Shown: positions 42,598-52,731 of the stretch, in pieces
Layout of the letters: each line of letters begins with the position of its first letter
Position numbering within the stretch: position 1 is the stretch's first letter
Position numbers and translations under genes: made by a program
Assembly: GCA_030654395.1 (NCBI GenBank)
Contig: JAURXM010000020.1
Location: 1-64,000 of the forward strand
Source of the DNA: Aquabacterium sp.
Lineage (GTDB): Bacteria; Pseudomonadota; Gammaproteobacteria; Burkholderiales; Burkholderiaceae_C
DNA length: 64,000 bases
Reading direction: 5' to 3'
The notes under the pieces: model-generated
Told to the model about the DNA's origin: nothing
The model's input: the letters and a program-made list of their open reading frames with translations, nothing else
Database searches by the model: none

Positions 42598-44651
42598 CCA
42601 CAGACAACCAGCCAATGCAAGATCCAAACGAACAGCCTTTGGTCTCCGACGACGCGGTCAAACCTAAGCGTGCACGTCGACCTAAAGCTGTCGAAGCGGA
42701 GTTGACGCCAGATGCCACTAGTGAAGGTGTTGGCGCTCAGGCTTCTGAGGTCGCTGTGGCAGCTAAAAAAACGCCAGCTCGGCGAAAGAAGGCGGAAGCC
42801 GACGTCGCAGTTATCGAATTGCCGCGAAGTGAATCTGAGGCTTCTGCCGACGTGGTTGACGCGCAAGCTGTGGAAGTGAAGCCTAAGCGTGCGCCCCGTA
42901 AAAAGGCCGTAGAGGCTGTTGTAGAAGCTTCGGATTTGCCTCGCGAAGAGGCTCCGCATGGCTTCATTCAATTGGCTCAGGACGATGCTGTGTCAGTGGC
43001 AGTCCCCGTGGCGGGTGAGGGCGCTCTGCCTCAATCTGGTGCCGAAGACAGTGTGCGCCCCGAAGGGCGTGGCGGGCGCAGGGACCGTGATCGTTCGCGA
43101 GGCCCTCGCGGCGACCGTCCTGCTCGCGGTGACAGGCCGCAGACCATGCGATCCGACTCCAGTGGTGTGGATGGTGCACCGATTGATGGCGAGTCTCTTG
43201 GTGAGCCAGATCAACTGCCGTCCCGTCGTGCCGCAATGGCTGCCGAGCAAGCCACCGAGGTCTTCGATGAATTGATGTCGGGTGATTTCGACAAAGAGCG
43301 CGAAGAGGAAGTGGAAGAGGCTTCAGGCGAAGAAGGGGCTGCATACAAACGCGTTTTGCGCCCAGAGCCTGACGCACCTAAGCTGCAAAAAGTATTGGCT
43401 CAAGCAGGCGTGGGTTCGCGTCGTGATATTGAGCAAATGATCGAAGATGGGCGCATTGAGGTCAATGACCAAGTCGCTCACATCGGTCAACGTATCTCTC
43501 ACGGTGACCGAATCAAGGTGGCGGGTCGTCCGATCAAAATCAGGATTGCACCTCAGCCCGCGCGTATTTTGGCTTATCACAAGCCGGCAGGAGAGGTCGT
43601 CACGCATGATGATCCTCAGGGTCGTCCTACGGTGTTTCGTCGGCTCCCACGTTTGGTCAACGGCAAGTGGATGTCGGTTGGTCGCCTTGACTTGAATACA
43701 GAAGGTTTGCTTTTGTTCACCAACTCTGGTGAGCTCGCCAATCAGCTGATGCACCCACGTTTTGGCGTGGAACGCGAATACGCGGTACGGGTTTTGGGTT
43801 CACTTGATGAGCCTTCTCGAGCAAAATTGCTTACTGGTGTGGAGATTGATGGCCAAACAGCGTCATTCCTCTCTGTAGGCAACGGCGCAGGCGAAGGTGT
43901 CAACCAGTGGTACCGCGTGGTCATCACGGAAGGTCGTAACCGTGAAGTGCGTAAGTTGTTTGATGCTGTCGGACTGACCGTCAACCGTTTGATCCGTGTT
44001 CGTTATGGCGCCATCGTGTTGCCTCGCGGCCTCAAGCGCGGCATATGGGTCGAGTTGGGTGAGTCTGATGTCCGCGCTGTGAAGTCGCTGGCCGGTATGG
44101 ATCGCCCAGACTTTGGTCAAGGGCAAGGTCAGCAGGGGCGCGGTGGTCGGGTTCAACAGCAAAGACCTCCGCAGCAACCCGTGGCCAATAACAGGCAGGG
44201 GCGCAATGGGCCGCAGCAAGGACTAGGGCCAAGTCAGGGCGGGCGTCAGCAGCAGGGCGGTCAGTTTGCAGGTCAGCAGGGTGGTCCAGGAGGGCGTCCT
44301 CCTCGCGGTCCCGCGCCGGACAGGCAGCCAGCGGCGCGTCGTCAGGATTCTGGCGACGATATGGATAACATCGGTCCTATCCCCAATCCGCTTGAGCAGA
44401 CCTTTGATAAGCGTTTTGTGAAGGGCTCTCAGCGCATCACATCTGGTTTCGGTCGCCCTGATCAGGATCACGGCAAGGGTGGTGGACAAGAGCGTGGCGG
44501 CCCAAGGCAGCCAGATCCAATGCAGACCTCTGTGGGATACATCGGTGCTGATGCTTACTTTGGCAAAATAGGCGGCGGTGGTCGGCGAGGTGGTGGCAGT
44601 GGCGGCGGAAGTGGTGGCGGAAGTGGCGGCGGCGGCCGAGGTCGCCGCTAA
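42594..44651 (+). CDS. rluB: 23S rRNA pseudouridine synthase RluB with long basic extensions
   Basis: RluB modifies a uridine in 23S rRNA helix 89. The RsuA-family core (about residues 258-500) has an S4 domain (LQKVLAQAGVGSRRDIEQMI) and the catalytic GRLDLNTEGLLLFTNSGEL. The 685-residue protein is more than twice the E. coli length. Its N terminus repeats KPKRAxRxKAVEA and has an RGD/RGG-rich patch near 155-185; its C terminus is Gln/Gly-rich and ends in GGGSGG-type repeats. Such tails probably bind RNA. The ATG overlaps the scpB stop. Confidence 0.94.
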   Translation: MTTDNQPMQDPNEQPLVSDDAVKPKRARRPKAVEAELTPDATSEGVGAQASEVAVAAKKTPARRKKAEADVAVIELPRSESEASADVVDAQAVEVKPKRAPRKKAVEAVVEASDLPREEAPHGFIQLAQDDAVSVAVPVAGEGALPQSGAEDSVRPEGRGGRRDRDRSRGPRGDRPARGDRPQTMRSDSSGVDGAPIDGESLGEPDQLPSRRAAMAAEQATEVFDELMSGDFDKEREEEVEEASGEEGAAYKRVLRPEPDAPKLQKVLAQAGVGSRRDIEQMIEDGRIEVNDQVAHIGQRISHGDRIKVAGRPIKIRIAPQPARILAYHKPAGEVVTHDDPQGRPTVFRRLPRLVNGKWMSVGRLDLNTEGLLLFTNSGELANQLMHPRFGVEREYAVRVLGSLDEPSRAKLLTGVEIDGQTASFLSVGNGAGEGVNQWYRVVITEGRNREVRKLFDAVGLTVNRLIRVRYGAIVLPRGLKRGIWVELGESDVRAVKSLAGMDRPDFGQGQGQQGRGGRVQQQRPPQQPVANNRQGRNGPQQGLGPSQGGRQQQGGQFAGQQGGPGGRPPRGPAPDRQPAARRQDSGDDMDNIGPIPNPLEQTFDKRFVKGSQRITSGFGRPDQDHGKGGGQERGGPRQPDPMQTSVGYIGADAYFGKIGGGGRRGGGSGGGSGGGSGGGGRGRR

Positions 44652-44701
44652 TACCCATCCTTGCCAAGTACATGCCTGGTGTTGCTGTCGCATTTGCCCA
44701 G

Positions 44702-44707
44702 TACAAT
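44702..44707 (+). promoter_or_regulatory. Candidate -10 element of the ndk promoter
   Basis: TACAAT lies 38 bases before the ndk start in the 93-base gap after rluB. A -35 box is not clear. Separate initiation for ndk would be sensible, since the low-complexity rluB tail precedes it. Confidence 0.4.
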
Positions 44708-44744
44708 GCTAGGTTTTGTCAAACTATTGACTGTGGAGAACTAC

Positions 44745-45170
44745 ATGACTATTGAACGCACCCTCTCGATCATCAAACCAGACGCCGTTGCAAAGAACGT
44801 CATCGGCCAAATCGTCAGTCGCTTTGAAGGCGCTGGCCTGAAAGTGGCCGCTGCCAAATTGGTGCAACTGTCGCAAGCTGAGGCTGAGCAGTTCTACGGC
44901 GTGCACAAAGAGCGTTCATTCTTCAAGGACCTCGTTGGTTTCATGGTGTCCGGCCCTGTTTTTGTGCAAGTGCTCGAAGGCGAGGGCGCCATCTTGAAGA
45001 ACCGTGACCTGATGGGCGCAACCGACCCAAAGAAGGCAGCCCCCGGTACCATTCGCGCTGACTTTGCTGACAGCATTGATGCCAATGCCGTTCACGGCTC
45101 TGATGCTGCTGAAACTGCTGCAGCAGAAATCGCTTTCTTCTTCCCAGCTTTGAACGTGTATAGCCGTTAA
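44745..45170 (+). CDS. ndk: Nucleoside diphosphate kinase
   Basis: Ndk transfers the gamma-phosphate of ATP to nucleoside diphosphates through a phosphohistidine. The 141-residue protein begins [15 protein letters not shown] and has the active-site segment NAVHGSD, whose His is phosphorylated. Length is standard. GTGGAG before the ATG at 44745 sets the start; the open frame back to 44661 is the spacer. rlmN follows after 23 bases. Confidence 0.98.
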   Translation: MTIERTLSIIKPDAVAKNVIGQIVSRFEGAGLKVAAAKLVQLSQAEAEQFYGVHKERSFFKDLVGFMVSGPVFVQVLEGEGAILKNRDLMGATDPKKAAPGTIRADFADSIDANAVHGSDAAETAAAEIAFFFPALNVYSR

Positions 45171-45193
45171 TCGGCTTGCATCATTGGGGCAGT

Positions 45194-46336
45194 ATGGACG
45201 CCGTTAACCTTCTAGACTACGACCTTGATGGGTTGACTGCGTTTTGTGAGCAACTGGGTGAAAAGCGCTTTCGCGCCACTCAGTTGTTCCGTTGGATACA
45301 TCAAAAAGGCGCTACCGATTTCGAACAGATGTCGGACTTGGCCAAATCACTGCGCAGTAAGCTAAAAGGCATCGCAGCTGTGACGCCGTTGACAGTGATC
45401 AGCGAGCATGTGTCTGCTGACGGCACCATCAAATGGTTATTCGATGTCGGTGGTGGCAACGCAGTTGAAAGCGTCTACATCCCGGAATCTGATCGTGGGA
45501 CGCTTTGCATATCCTCGCAAGCTGGGTGTGCTGTAGGTTGCCGTTTTTGCTCAACAGGGCATCAAGGCTTTAGTCGCAACCTCACTACTGGCGAAATCAT
45601 CGCCCAACTTTGGTATGCCGAGCACACACTACGCGCGCGCCTAGGCACGACCGATCGCATCATCAGTAACGTTGTCATGATGGGTATGGGCGAGCCGTTG
45701 CAAAACTACAGCGCCTTGGTCCCCGCCTTGAAGGCGATGTTGGATGACCATGGCTATGGCTTGTCACGACGGCGTGTCACCGTATCGACCTCAGGCGTCG
45801 TGCCGATGATTGAGCGCCTGAAGGATGACTGCCCAGTTGCTTTGGCTGTCTCGTTGCATGCGCCTAATGATCCTTTGCGTGATGAGCTGGTGCCGCTCAA
45901 TAAAAAGTATCCCATTGACGAGTTGTTGACGGCCTGCCTAGATTACCTAGAGGCGGCCCCTCGCGACTTTATTACCTTTGAGTACTGCATGCTTGACGGC
46001 GTCAATGACAGCGATGAGCAGGCTCAAGAATTGATAGCGTTGGTTAAAGGGCGAATCAATTGCAAATTCAATTTGATACCGTTTAATCCATTCCCTCAGT
46101 CAGGCTTGTATCGATCTGATATGTCGCGAGTTCAGGCATTTGGGCGTGTATTGGCCGACGCAGGGATCATCACGACCATCCGTAAGACCCGCGGTGATGA
46201 CATCGATGCAGCATGCGGGCAATTGGCGGGCGAAGTTCAGGACCGCACCAATGCGAGCAACCGTCTGTTGCGGCAAGCCGTCACTGTGAAGGTGGCGTCC
46301 CCGAAGCCGGGGGAGCGTAACCGTCAGCCTCAATGA
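45194..46336 (+). CDS. rlmN: Dual-specificity RNA methyltransferase RlmN
   Basis: RlmN is a radical-SAM enzyme that methylates C2 of an adenosine in 23S rRNA and A37 in some tRNAs. The 380-residue protein has the cluster motif [11 protein letters not shown] (CxxxCxxC) near residue 115, [10 protein letters not shown] for SAM binding, and [11 protein letters not shown]. The catalytic Cys near the C terminus is in AACGQL. GGGGC precedes the ATG at 45194. Confidence 0.97.
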   Translation: MDAVNLLDYDLDGLTAFCEQLGEKRFRATQLFRWIHQKGATDFEQMSDLAKSLRSKLKGIAAVTPLTVISEHVSADGTIKWLFDVGGGNAVESVYIPESDRGTLCISSQAGCAVGCRFCSTGHQGFSRNLTTGEIIAQLWYAEHTLRARLGTTDRIISNVVMMGMGEPLQNYSALVPALKAMLDDHGYGLSRRRVTVSTSGVVPMIERLKDDCPVALAVSLHAPNDPLRDELVPLNKKYPIDELLTACLDYLEAAPRDFITFEYCMLDGVNDSDEQAQELIALVKGRINCKFNLIPFNPFPQSGLYRSDMSRVQAFGRVLADAGIITTIRKTRGDDIDAACGQLAGEVQDRTNASNRLLRQAVTVKVASPKPGERNRQPQ

Positions 46337-46393
46337 GATGCGGAACAGGCTTGCATAGCCTCTACACTGAGCCCTTTTAATGGAGACTGCTGC

Positions 46394-47218
46394 ATGAGGA
46401 CGCTTCGCACTGTGGTGCTGACGGTTAGCTTGTTGACTGCTGCGATGGTTAGCCTTAGTCAGCTAGGGGGGTGTGCCGGCATACCTCGGGCCGATATAGC
46501 CTCCAGCGGCGGCGATATCGCCACGGCATCAGATGAAACTGACTTGCGCAAGCGTGCCCGTATCCGCCTTGAGTTGGCATCGACCTACTATGCACAAGGG
46601 CAATACAACACCGCGTTGGATGAGCTCAAGCAAGCCGTGTCGATTGACCCTAGTCTGCCTGCAACACATGAATTGCGTGCTTTAATTTATGACGCGATGG
46701 GTGACAACGCACGAGCTACAGCCAGCTTCAAGCACGCACTGTCGTTAGACGAGTCGAACGGCAGCGTGCTTCACAATTACGCGTGGTTTTTGTGCCGCCA
46801 ACAACAGTATCCAGAAGCAGATGCCTTGTTTGAGCGGGCCACCGCCTTGCGTCTGAGTGTGACTGCAAGTAAAACACTGCTCGCCCGTGGTGTTTGTCAG
46901 GTCAGTGCAGGTTTATACCCGGAAGCAGAAAAAACGTTGATCAAGTCTTATGAATTAGATCCATCCAACCCGGCTACTGCATTTAATTTATCCTCGGTAC
47001 TGTATCGCCGAGGGGAATTCGAGCGAGCGCGTTTTTATATCCGGCGTGTCAATAATGTACCCAGTCAGACTACAGCCGAGTCTCTGTGGTTGGCAGTGCG
47101 AATCGAAAATAAAATGAGTAATTTCAACGGACGGGACGAATTGGCCAATCAACTGCGTAACCGATTTGTGTCCTCACGTGAAGCCAATGCCTTGGAATTG
47201 GGGCGATTTGATGACTGA
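46394..47218 (+). CDS. pilW: Type IV pilus biogenesis/stability lipoprotein PilW (PilF)
   Basis: A 274-residue outer-membrane lipoprotein that in other bacteria helps the PilQ secretin assemble. Signal peptide with lipobox LGGC (Cys near residue 27), followed by six or so TPR units (ARIRLELASTYYAQGQYNTALDELKQAV, then ALSLDESNGSVLHNYAWFLCRQQQYPEA). Location between rlmN and rodZ is the standard one. The stop overlaps the rodZ start by eight bases. Pilus genes themselves are not in the window. Confidence 0.9.
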   Translation: MRTLRTVVLTVSLLTAAMVSLSQLGGCAGIPRADIASSGGDIATASDETDLRKRARIRLELASTYYAQGQYNTALDELKQAVSIDPSLPATHELRALIYDAMGDNARATASFKHALSLDESNGSVLHNYAWFLCRQQQYPEADALFERATALRLSVTASKTLLARGVCQVSAGLYPEAEKTLIKSYELDPSNPATAFNLSSVLYRRGEFERARFYIRRVNNVPSQTTAESLWLAVRIENKMSNFNGRDELANQLRNRFVSSREANALELGRFDD

Positions 47219-48191
47219 ACCATCACCTGTCGTTTTGTCTGCGCCTGATGCGGGGAATCGCAGTGCGGGCGAAGCCTTGCGCTTGGCCCGGGAGGCTCAA
47301 GGTATCACTTTGGAGAAGTTAGCATCAACCATCAAAGTGACACCAGCGAAGTTGGATGCGCTAGAGCGCGGTCAGTATGGTCGTTTGCCTGATCCTAGTT
47401 TTACCCGTGCGTTGGCGATGACCGTATGCCGAGCCCTGCGTTTAGATCCAAGTCCAATTTTGGCGGCACTGCCTGCTGCCAAGCCCTTCGAATTGGCCGG
47501 CGGTAAACCTTCTTTGAATCAGCCCTTCAAAGAATCTCGTGGGACGTCATTGCTCTTTGACCGCCAGTGGAGTTGGTCCTCTATTCTGAGCATCAAATGG
47601 TTGGCTCCGATTGCCTTGTTACTCGGTGCCTTGCTGATTTTGGTTTTACCAGATTCGATTGATGTGCCGGGCACAGTACAGCGCTGGTTTCAGCCGGCGG
47701 CGAAGCCCGTGATTCCAGCGCCTGCTGCGGATATCACACCTGCCGCACCTGCCATTGCGCCGCTGGCACCACCCGTGGCCGTGGCGTCTTCTGCAAAGCC
47801 TGGTTTGGTCCCCTTGCAGTTGGATGAGGTGGATGCTGCAGCGAGCTATAGCGTGGCATCCTCTTCTGCCGTGCTCGTGCCCCCGTTCGTCGATCCTCGC
47901 CTTGTGAACTCGACGCCGGCACCGTCCGCTTCCCGTGTGTCCACGGATGGCGACTCAGCCGCACTGCTTGTGAATGCGCGGCAAGCGTCATGGATTGAGG
48001 TCCGCGATGCGAAGGGCAGCAAGCTGCTGTCCCGGCATGTTCAAGCAGGAGAGCAAATTGTTTTGGGGGGCCTGTCGCCCTTGAATGTATTGATTGGCAA
48101 TGCTGCCGGGGTTCAGCTGCGGTACAAAGGCCAACCAGTCGAGGTGATATCTACAACGCACAATAATGTCGCACGGCTGGAGTTGAAATGA
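47211..48191 (+). CDS. rodZ: RodZ-like helix-turn-helix membrane protein
   Basis: A 326-residue bitopic protein. An Xre-type helix-turn-helix ([20 protein letters not shown] to [17 protein letters not shown]) is followed by one transmembrane segment near residues 128-146 ([17 protein letters not shown]) and a Pro/Ala-rich linker. A C-terminal DUF4115 domain follows ([20 protein letters not shown]). RodZ links MreB to the cell-wall elongation machinery. The ATG at 47211 overlaps pilW, and the stop overlaps ispG. The call rests on domain order and context. Confidence 0.88.
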   Translation: MTEPSPVVLSAPDAGNRSAGEALRLAREAQGITLEKLASTIKVTPAKLDALERGQYGRLPDPSFTRALAMTVCRALRLDPSPILAALPAAKPFELAGGKPSLNQPFKESRGTSLLFDRQWSWSSILSIKWLAPIALLLGALLILVLPDSIDVPGTVQRWFQPAAKPVIPAPAADITPAAPAIAPLAPPVAVASSAKPGLVPLQLDEVDAAASYSVASSSAVLVPPFVDPRLVNSTPAPSASRVSTDGDSAALLVNARQASWIEVRDAKGSKLLSRHVQAGEQIVLGGLSPLNVLIGNAAGVQLRYKGQPVEVISTTHNNVARLELK

Positions 48192-49459
48192 CGATGGGCG
48201 GTTTTTCTTTGGTTGACGTGGCCACGCCAAACGCACGTCGCTCACGACAAGCCCGTGTGGTGTGGGGGGCTCGCACCGTGACCGTCGGCGGGGATGCACC
48301 CGTGCGGGTTCAATCGATGACCAACACGGATACTGTCGACGTTATTGGAACGGCGATTCAAGTCAAAGCCTTGGCTTTGGCTGGCTCTGAGTTGGTTCGC
48401 ATCACGGTGAACACGCCCGAGGCTGCGCAGGCCGTCCCCCATGTGCGAGAGCAACTCGACCGCATGGGGATAGATGTTCCCTTGGTCGGTGATTTTCACT
48501 ACAACGGACACCGGCTGTTGGCGGATTATCCAGCGTGTGCCGAGGCCTTATCCAAGTACCGTATCAACCCAGGCAATGTGGGTAAGGGTGCGAAAGGCGA
48601 CAAGCAGTTCGCGCAAATGATCGAAGTCGCCCTCAGGTACAACAAGCCAGTGCGCATTGGCGTGAACTGGGGTAGCCTCGATCAAGAGCTGCTAGCAGCC
48701 ATGATGGACGAGAACGCAAGCAGAGTGGCGCCTTGGGATGCCAAGCAGGTGATGTACCAAGCCATGATCAGCTCTGCTTTGCAGTCCGCCCAAGCAGCTT
48801 GTGAGCTTGGCATGGCGCACGAGCAGATCATCCTGTCCTGCAAGGTCAGTGGCGTGCAAGATTTGATCAGTGTTTACCGAGGTTTGGCTCAGCGCTGTGA
48901 CTACCCGCTGCACTTGGGTTTGACTGAGGCGGGTATGGCTACCAAAGGCACCGTGGCGTCAGCCGCAGCCTTGTCGATTTTGCTGCAGGAAGGCATTGGC
49001 GACACCATTCGCGTATCCCTGACACCGCAGCCAGGCGAGGCTCGTACACAAGAGGTCGTGGTCGCCCAAGAAATACTGCAAGCGCTCGGTTTGCGCAGTT
49101 TCGCGCCCAGTGTGACCGCGTGCCCAGGGTGCGGCAGGACAACAAGCTCCACATTCCAAGAGCTAACCAAGCAGATCGATGATTTTTTGAGAGCGCAGAT
49201 GCCAGTTTGGCGTGTCCAGTATCCGGGCGTTGAAAAGTTGAAAGTCGCAGTCATGGGCTGCATCGTCAACGGGCCAGGGGAAAGCAAGCATGCAGACATC
49301 GGGATCAGCCTGCCCGGCACTGGTGAGGCATTGGCCGCACCCGTCTATATCGACGGGGAAAAAGCCATGACATTGAGAGGGGATGGCATCTCTCAAGCGT
49401 TTCAGCAGATCGTTGAAGACTACATCGACCGGCGTTTTGCAAAGACAGTTGTTGTTTGA
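48188..49459 (+). CDS. ispG: 4-hydroxy-3-methylbut-2-en-1-yl diphosphate synthase IspG
   Basis: IspG reduces the cyclic diphosphate MEcPP to HMBPP in the non-mevalonate isoprenoid pathway, using a [4Fe-4S] cluster. The 423-residue protein has [21 protein letters not shown], and cluster ligands in [12 protein letters not shown] and [10 protein letters not shown]. The ATG at 48188 overlaps the rodZ stop by four bases. The pilW-rodZ-ispG-hisS order is widely conserved. Confidence 0.97.
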   Translation: MTMGGFSLVDVATPNARRSRQARVVWGARTVTVGGDAPVRVQSMTNTDTVDVIGTAIQVKALALAGSELVRITVNTPEAAQAVPHVREQLDRMGIDVPLVGDFHYNGHRLLADYPACAEALSKYRINPGNVGKGAKGDKQFAQMIEVALRYNKPVRIGVNWGSLDQELLAAMMDENASRVAPWDAKQVMYQAMISSALQSAQAACELGMAHEQIILSCKVSGVQDLISVYRGLAQRCDYPLHLGLTEAGMATKGTVASAAALSILLQEGIGDTIRVSLTPQPGEARTQEVVVAQEILQALGLRSFAPSVTACPGCGRTTSSTFQELTKQIDDFLRAQMPVWRVQYPGVEKLKVAVMGCIVNGPGESKHADIGISLPGTGEALAAPVYIDGEKAMTLRGDGISQAFQQIVEDYIDRRFAKTVVV

Positions 49460-49490
49460 TTTTATAGACGGACAAAAATAAAGAAATCCC

Positions 49491-50792
49491 ATGGCCGAGA
49501 CATTAAAAGCCATCAAAGGCATGAACGACATCCTTCCGCCCGAATCGGCGCGCTGGGAATGGTTAGAGGACACCGTGCGCAAGCTCATGCGGCGCTACGG
49601 CTACCAAAATATGCGCACGCCAATCGTTGAGCCAACGGCCTTGTTTGTGCGCGGCTTGGGCGAGGTAACCGATATCGTAGAGAAGGAGATGTACTCCTTC
49701 GAAGACAGCCTCAATGGCGACAAGCTCACCTTGCGCCCTGAGGGTACCGCTGGCGCCGTGCGCGCGGTCAATGAGCACACTTTTCTGTATGAAGGTGGTA
49801 AACGGCTCTTCTACATTGGGCAAATGTTCCGGCATGAGCGCCCACAGAAAGGACGCTATCGTCAGTTTCACCAAGTAGGCGCGGAGGTAATGGGCTTCGC
49901 TGGTCCCGACGTCGATGCAGAATTGATCTTGATGACGGCAGCGCTATGGCGTGACCTCGGGCTCACTATCGGGCAGGACATCACGCTTCAAATCAACAGC
50001 CTAGGCCAACCTGACGAACGCAAAGCTCACCGAGAAGCGCTGATCAAGCACTTGGAGGCGCATGCTGACTTGCTTGATGACGAGGCAAAGCGCCGTCTGC
50101 ACAGTAACCCCTTGCGTATCCTAGACACCAAAAACCCTGCTATGCAAGCTGTGGTTGAGTCCGCACCCAAACTGCTTGATTACTTGGGTGAAGCGTCCTT
50201 GGCTCACTTCAACGCTGTCAAGCAAGTGCTTGATGCCGTGGGCGTTGCCTACAGCGTCAATACAAGGTTGGTGCGGGGCATGGACTACTACAACCTGACT
50301 GTTTTTGAGTGGGTCACTGACAAGCTTGGCGCTCAGGGCACTGTCTGCGGTGGCGGGCGCTACGACGGTTTGATTGAGCAGTTGGGAGGCAAACCAGCCC
50401 CTGCCGTGGGATGGGGCTTAGGGATGGAGCGGCTGCTCTTGTTGCTGGATGAGGTAGGTATCAAACCACCGTCTACTGCGCCAGATGCATTCGCTGTCGT
50501 TTTTGCCGGCACACCACTAAGTACGGTATTGGTCGCCATCGAGGGGCTACGTCAACAAGGGCTGGATATCGTTCTCAATCCAGCCGGTAAAGATGGCCCA
50601 GCCAGTCCCAAATCGCAATTCAAGAAGGCCGATGCCAGTGGCGCACGCTTTGCTCTGGTCTTTGGGCCAGACGAGGTCGCGCAAGGTCAGGTCTCTGTCA
50701 AGCCACTTCGTGATCACGGAGAGCAAGTTTTGCAACCATTGAATGGTGTTGCAGACTGGGCAGCTTCGTTATTGGCTGCACGCAAGTCATAA
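49491..50792 (+). CDS. hisS: Histidyl-tRNA synthetase
   Basis: A 433-residue class II synthetase that charges tRNA-His. It begins [15 protein letters not shown]. Motif 2 is [19 protein letters not shown], the histidine-specific motifs are [15 protein letters not shown] and [14 protein letters not shown], and motif 3 is [10 protein letters not shown]. The C-terminal anticodon-binding domain starts near residue 335. Length is slightly above E. coli. Confidence 0.98.
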   Translation: MAETLKAIKGMNDILPPESARWEWLEDTVRKLMRRYGYQNMRTPIVEPTALFVRGLGEVTDIVEKEMYSFEDSLNGDKLTLRPEGTAGAVRAVNEHTFLYEGGKRLFYIGQMFRHERPQKGRYRQFHQVGAEVMGFAGPDVDAELILMTAALWRDLGLTIGQDITLQINSLGQPDERKAHREALIKHLEAHADLLDDEAKRRLHSNPLRILDTKNPAMQAVVESAPKLLDYLGEASLAHFNAVKQVLDAVGVAYSVNTRLVRGMDYYNLTVFEWVTDKLGAQGTVCGGGRYDGLIEQLGGKPAPAVGWGLGMERLLLLLDEVGIKPPSTAPDAFAVVFAGTPLSTVLVAIEGLRQQGLDIVLNPAGKDGPASPKSQFKKADASGARFALVFGPDEVAQGQVSVKPLRDHGEQVLQPLNGVADWAASLLAARKS

Positions 50793-50827
50793 TCCACAAC
50801 TTCCGCAAACATACAAACGAGCCCCTC

Positions 50828-51511
50828 ATGGCGACCTACGATCTAGAACAGCAAGAACAGCTTGACCAAGTTAAGCACTTCTGGAAGCAGTACGGCAACC
50901 TCATCACTTGGTTGCTGGTGCTGGTGTTGGGTGCTTACGCGGCATGGATGGGTTACCAATACTGGCAGCAACAAAAGGCAACTGGTGCCAGCAGCCTCTA
51001 TGAAGAGTTGGATCTCGCTGCCACATCAGGTAATGCCGACAAAGCGGCGCTGGCTTTTGCGGACTTAAAAAGCAAGTATGCAGGCACGACCTTCACTGAG
51101 CAAGGCGCCTTGCTTGCTGCCAAGGTGGCCATGGATCATCAAAAAACAGACCAAAGCCAAGCTGATTTGCAATGGTTGGTTGACAACGGCAAAAACGCAG
51201 CTTTGGTCGCTGTAGGTCGTTTGCGTTTGGCCGGGATTCAAATGGATGCCAAGCAATTTGAGCAAGCACTGAAAACAATCTCCGCTGATGTGCCTGCTGA
51301 ATTTACTGCTCTGGTACAGGATCGCCGTGGTGATATTTTGCTGGCTCAGGGCAAGAAGGATGAAGCGACCAAGGCTTATCTGGCTGCTTGGAATGGGCTT
51401 GATGCCACCGTTGAATATCGCCGTTTTGTGGATGGCAAGTTGACTGCATTAGGTCAAGCCCCTTCGCCTTCAACAAGCAAAGCATCATCGCCCGTCTCAC
51501 ACGCCAATTGA
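50828..51511 (+). CDS. YfgM-like ancillary SecYEG translocon protein
   Basis: A 227-residue protein with one N-terminal transmembrane segment (about residues 24-43, YGNLITWLLVLVLGAYAAW) and a periplasmic TPR-like domain. It matches the YfgM family (tetratricopeptide_21), which associates with SecYEG and the chaperone PpiD. The slot between hisS and bamB is the classic one for yfgM. The stop overlaps a possible early bamB start; bamB itself begins 41 bases on. Confidence 0.9.
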   Translation: MATYDLEQQEQLDQVKHFWKQYGNLITWLLVLVLGAYAAWMGYQYWQQQKATGASSLYEELDLAATSGNADKAALAFADLKSKYAGTTFTEQGALLAAKVAMDHQKTDQSQADLQWLVDNGKNAALVAVGRLRLAGIQMDAKQFEQALKTISADVPAEFTALVQDRRGDILLAQGKKDEATKAYLAAWNGLDATVEYRRFVDGKLTALGQAPSPSTSKASSPVSHAN

Positions 51512-51552
51512 TTCCTAGGCAGCCTGAGTTGAACGCCCTCGTGGAAGTACAA

Positions 51553-52713
51553 ATGACCCAGATAAGCAGCGCCAAATTGGCGAAAATGCCCATCCGATCA
51601 TCGGACCTGTTGACGCGATGCTTGACCATCGTGGTGATCGCTGCGTTGTCCGCTTGCGGGTCAACTAAACCTAAGCCTGCTTCGCTGGAGTCCCTGAGCC
51701 CCACGATGCAGTTGACGACGGTATGGTCGCAGCGAGTCGGTTCAGTGAGCGGGCAGTTGTCCGTGGCCGTTGCACAAGGCAGCATCACCACGGCCAGTAC
51801 CGATGGTGACATTGTGTCATTTGATATCGCGACGGGTCGTGAGCGCTGGCGAGCTCAAGCCAATACAGAATTGGCTGCAGCAGTGGGGAGCGATGGCCGC
51901 TATGCGGCGGTTGTGACGCAGTCGAATGAGTTGCTGGCGTTTGATCAGGGCAAACTTCTTTGGAAAGAGCGTCAACCTGGTCGCATCATTACCGCCCCGC
52001 TGGTTGCTGGCGAGCGTATTTTTATTCAAGGTGTAGACCGCACTGTGCGTGCTTATGACGTACTAGATGGGCGATGGCTGTGGCAATACCAACGCCCTGG
52101 TGGCGAACCACTTGCCTTGGCGACCTCTGGCGCGATCGCCGCTTTTCGTGACACGTTGATTGTGGGTCAGGGCGCGCGCTTGGTCGGCTTGGATCCGAGT
52201 AAGGGTGCTGTTCGCTTTGATGTGAATGTTGGCACCCCACGGGGCACCAATGAGGTCGAACGATTGGCTGACTTGGTCGGACCTGTGGCTCGCGTTGATG
52301 ACGAGGTCTGCGTGCGTTCGTTCCAGTTGTCAGTGGCTTGCCTTGAATTGAATCGCGGCAGCGTACGCTGGACGCGCCCACAGGCAGGCACACAGGCAGT
52401 CGCCGCTAATGACTGGATGGTCGTTGGTGCAGACGGGGCCGATAGACTCAGTGCTTGGAAGGCCGGGAATGGCGACATCATGTGGCGGGTTGATAGGTTC
52501 ACATACCGCGGCTTGAGTGCCCCCGTTATTTGGGATAAGAAAATTGCAGTAGCGGACCGTGATGGCTATCTGCACCTGTTAGCGTCGGATGATGGGCGCA
52601 CTCTTGCTCGCATGGAGCTCGATGCGCCTCTGGTGGCAGCACCAGTTGTGTCCGATCAGCTGCTGCTGGTTGTGACCCGCAAGGGGACGGTTTACGCTTT
52701 GCGTGCCAATTGA
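51553..52713 (+). CDS. bamB: Outer-membrane assembly lipoprotein BamB
   Basis: BamB is the beta-propeller lipoprotein of the BAM complex. The 386-residue precursor has a signal sequence with lipobox LSAC (Cys near residue 34), then PQQ-type propeller repeats, seen in WSQRVGSVSGQL, FDIATGRERWRAQ, AYDVLDGRWLWQYQ and LSAWKAGNGDIMWR. The ATG at 51553 is preferred because GGAAG lies at good distance; the frame extends back to 51508. der follows after 18 bases, as usual. Confidence 0.94.
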   Translation: MTQISSAKLAKMPIRSSDLLTRCLTIVVIAALSACGSTKPKPASLESLSPTMQLTTVWSQRVGSVSGQLSVAVAQGSITTASTDGDIVSFDIATGRERWRAQANTELAAAVGSDGRYAAVVTQSNELLAFDQGKLLWKERQPGRIITAPLVAGERIFIQGVDRTVRAYDVLDGRWLWQYQRPGGEPLALATSGAIAAFRDTLIVGQGARLVGLDPSKGAVRFDVNVGTPRGTNEVERLADLVGPVARVDDEVCVRSFQLSVACLELNRGSVRWTRPQAGTQAVAANDWMVVGADGADRLSAWKAGNGDIMWRVDRFTYRGLSAPVIWDKKIAVADRDGYLHLLASDDGRTLARMELDAPLVAAPVVSDQLLLVVTRKGTVYALRAN

Positions 52714-52731
52714 TTTGTTAGCTGGAATTAC

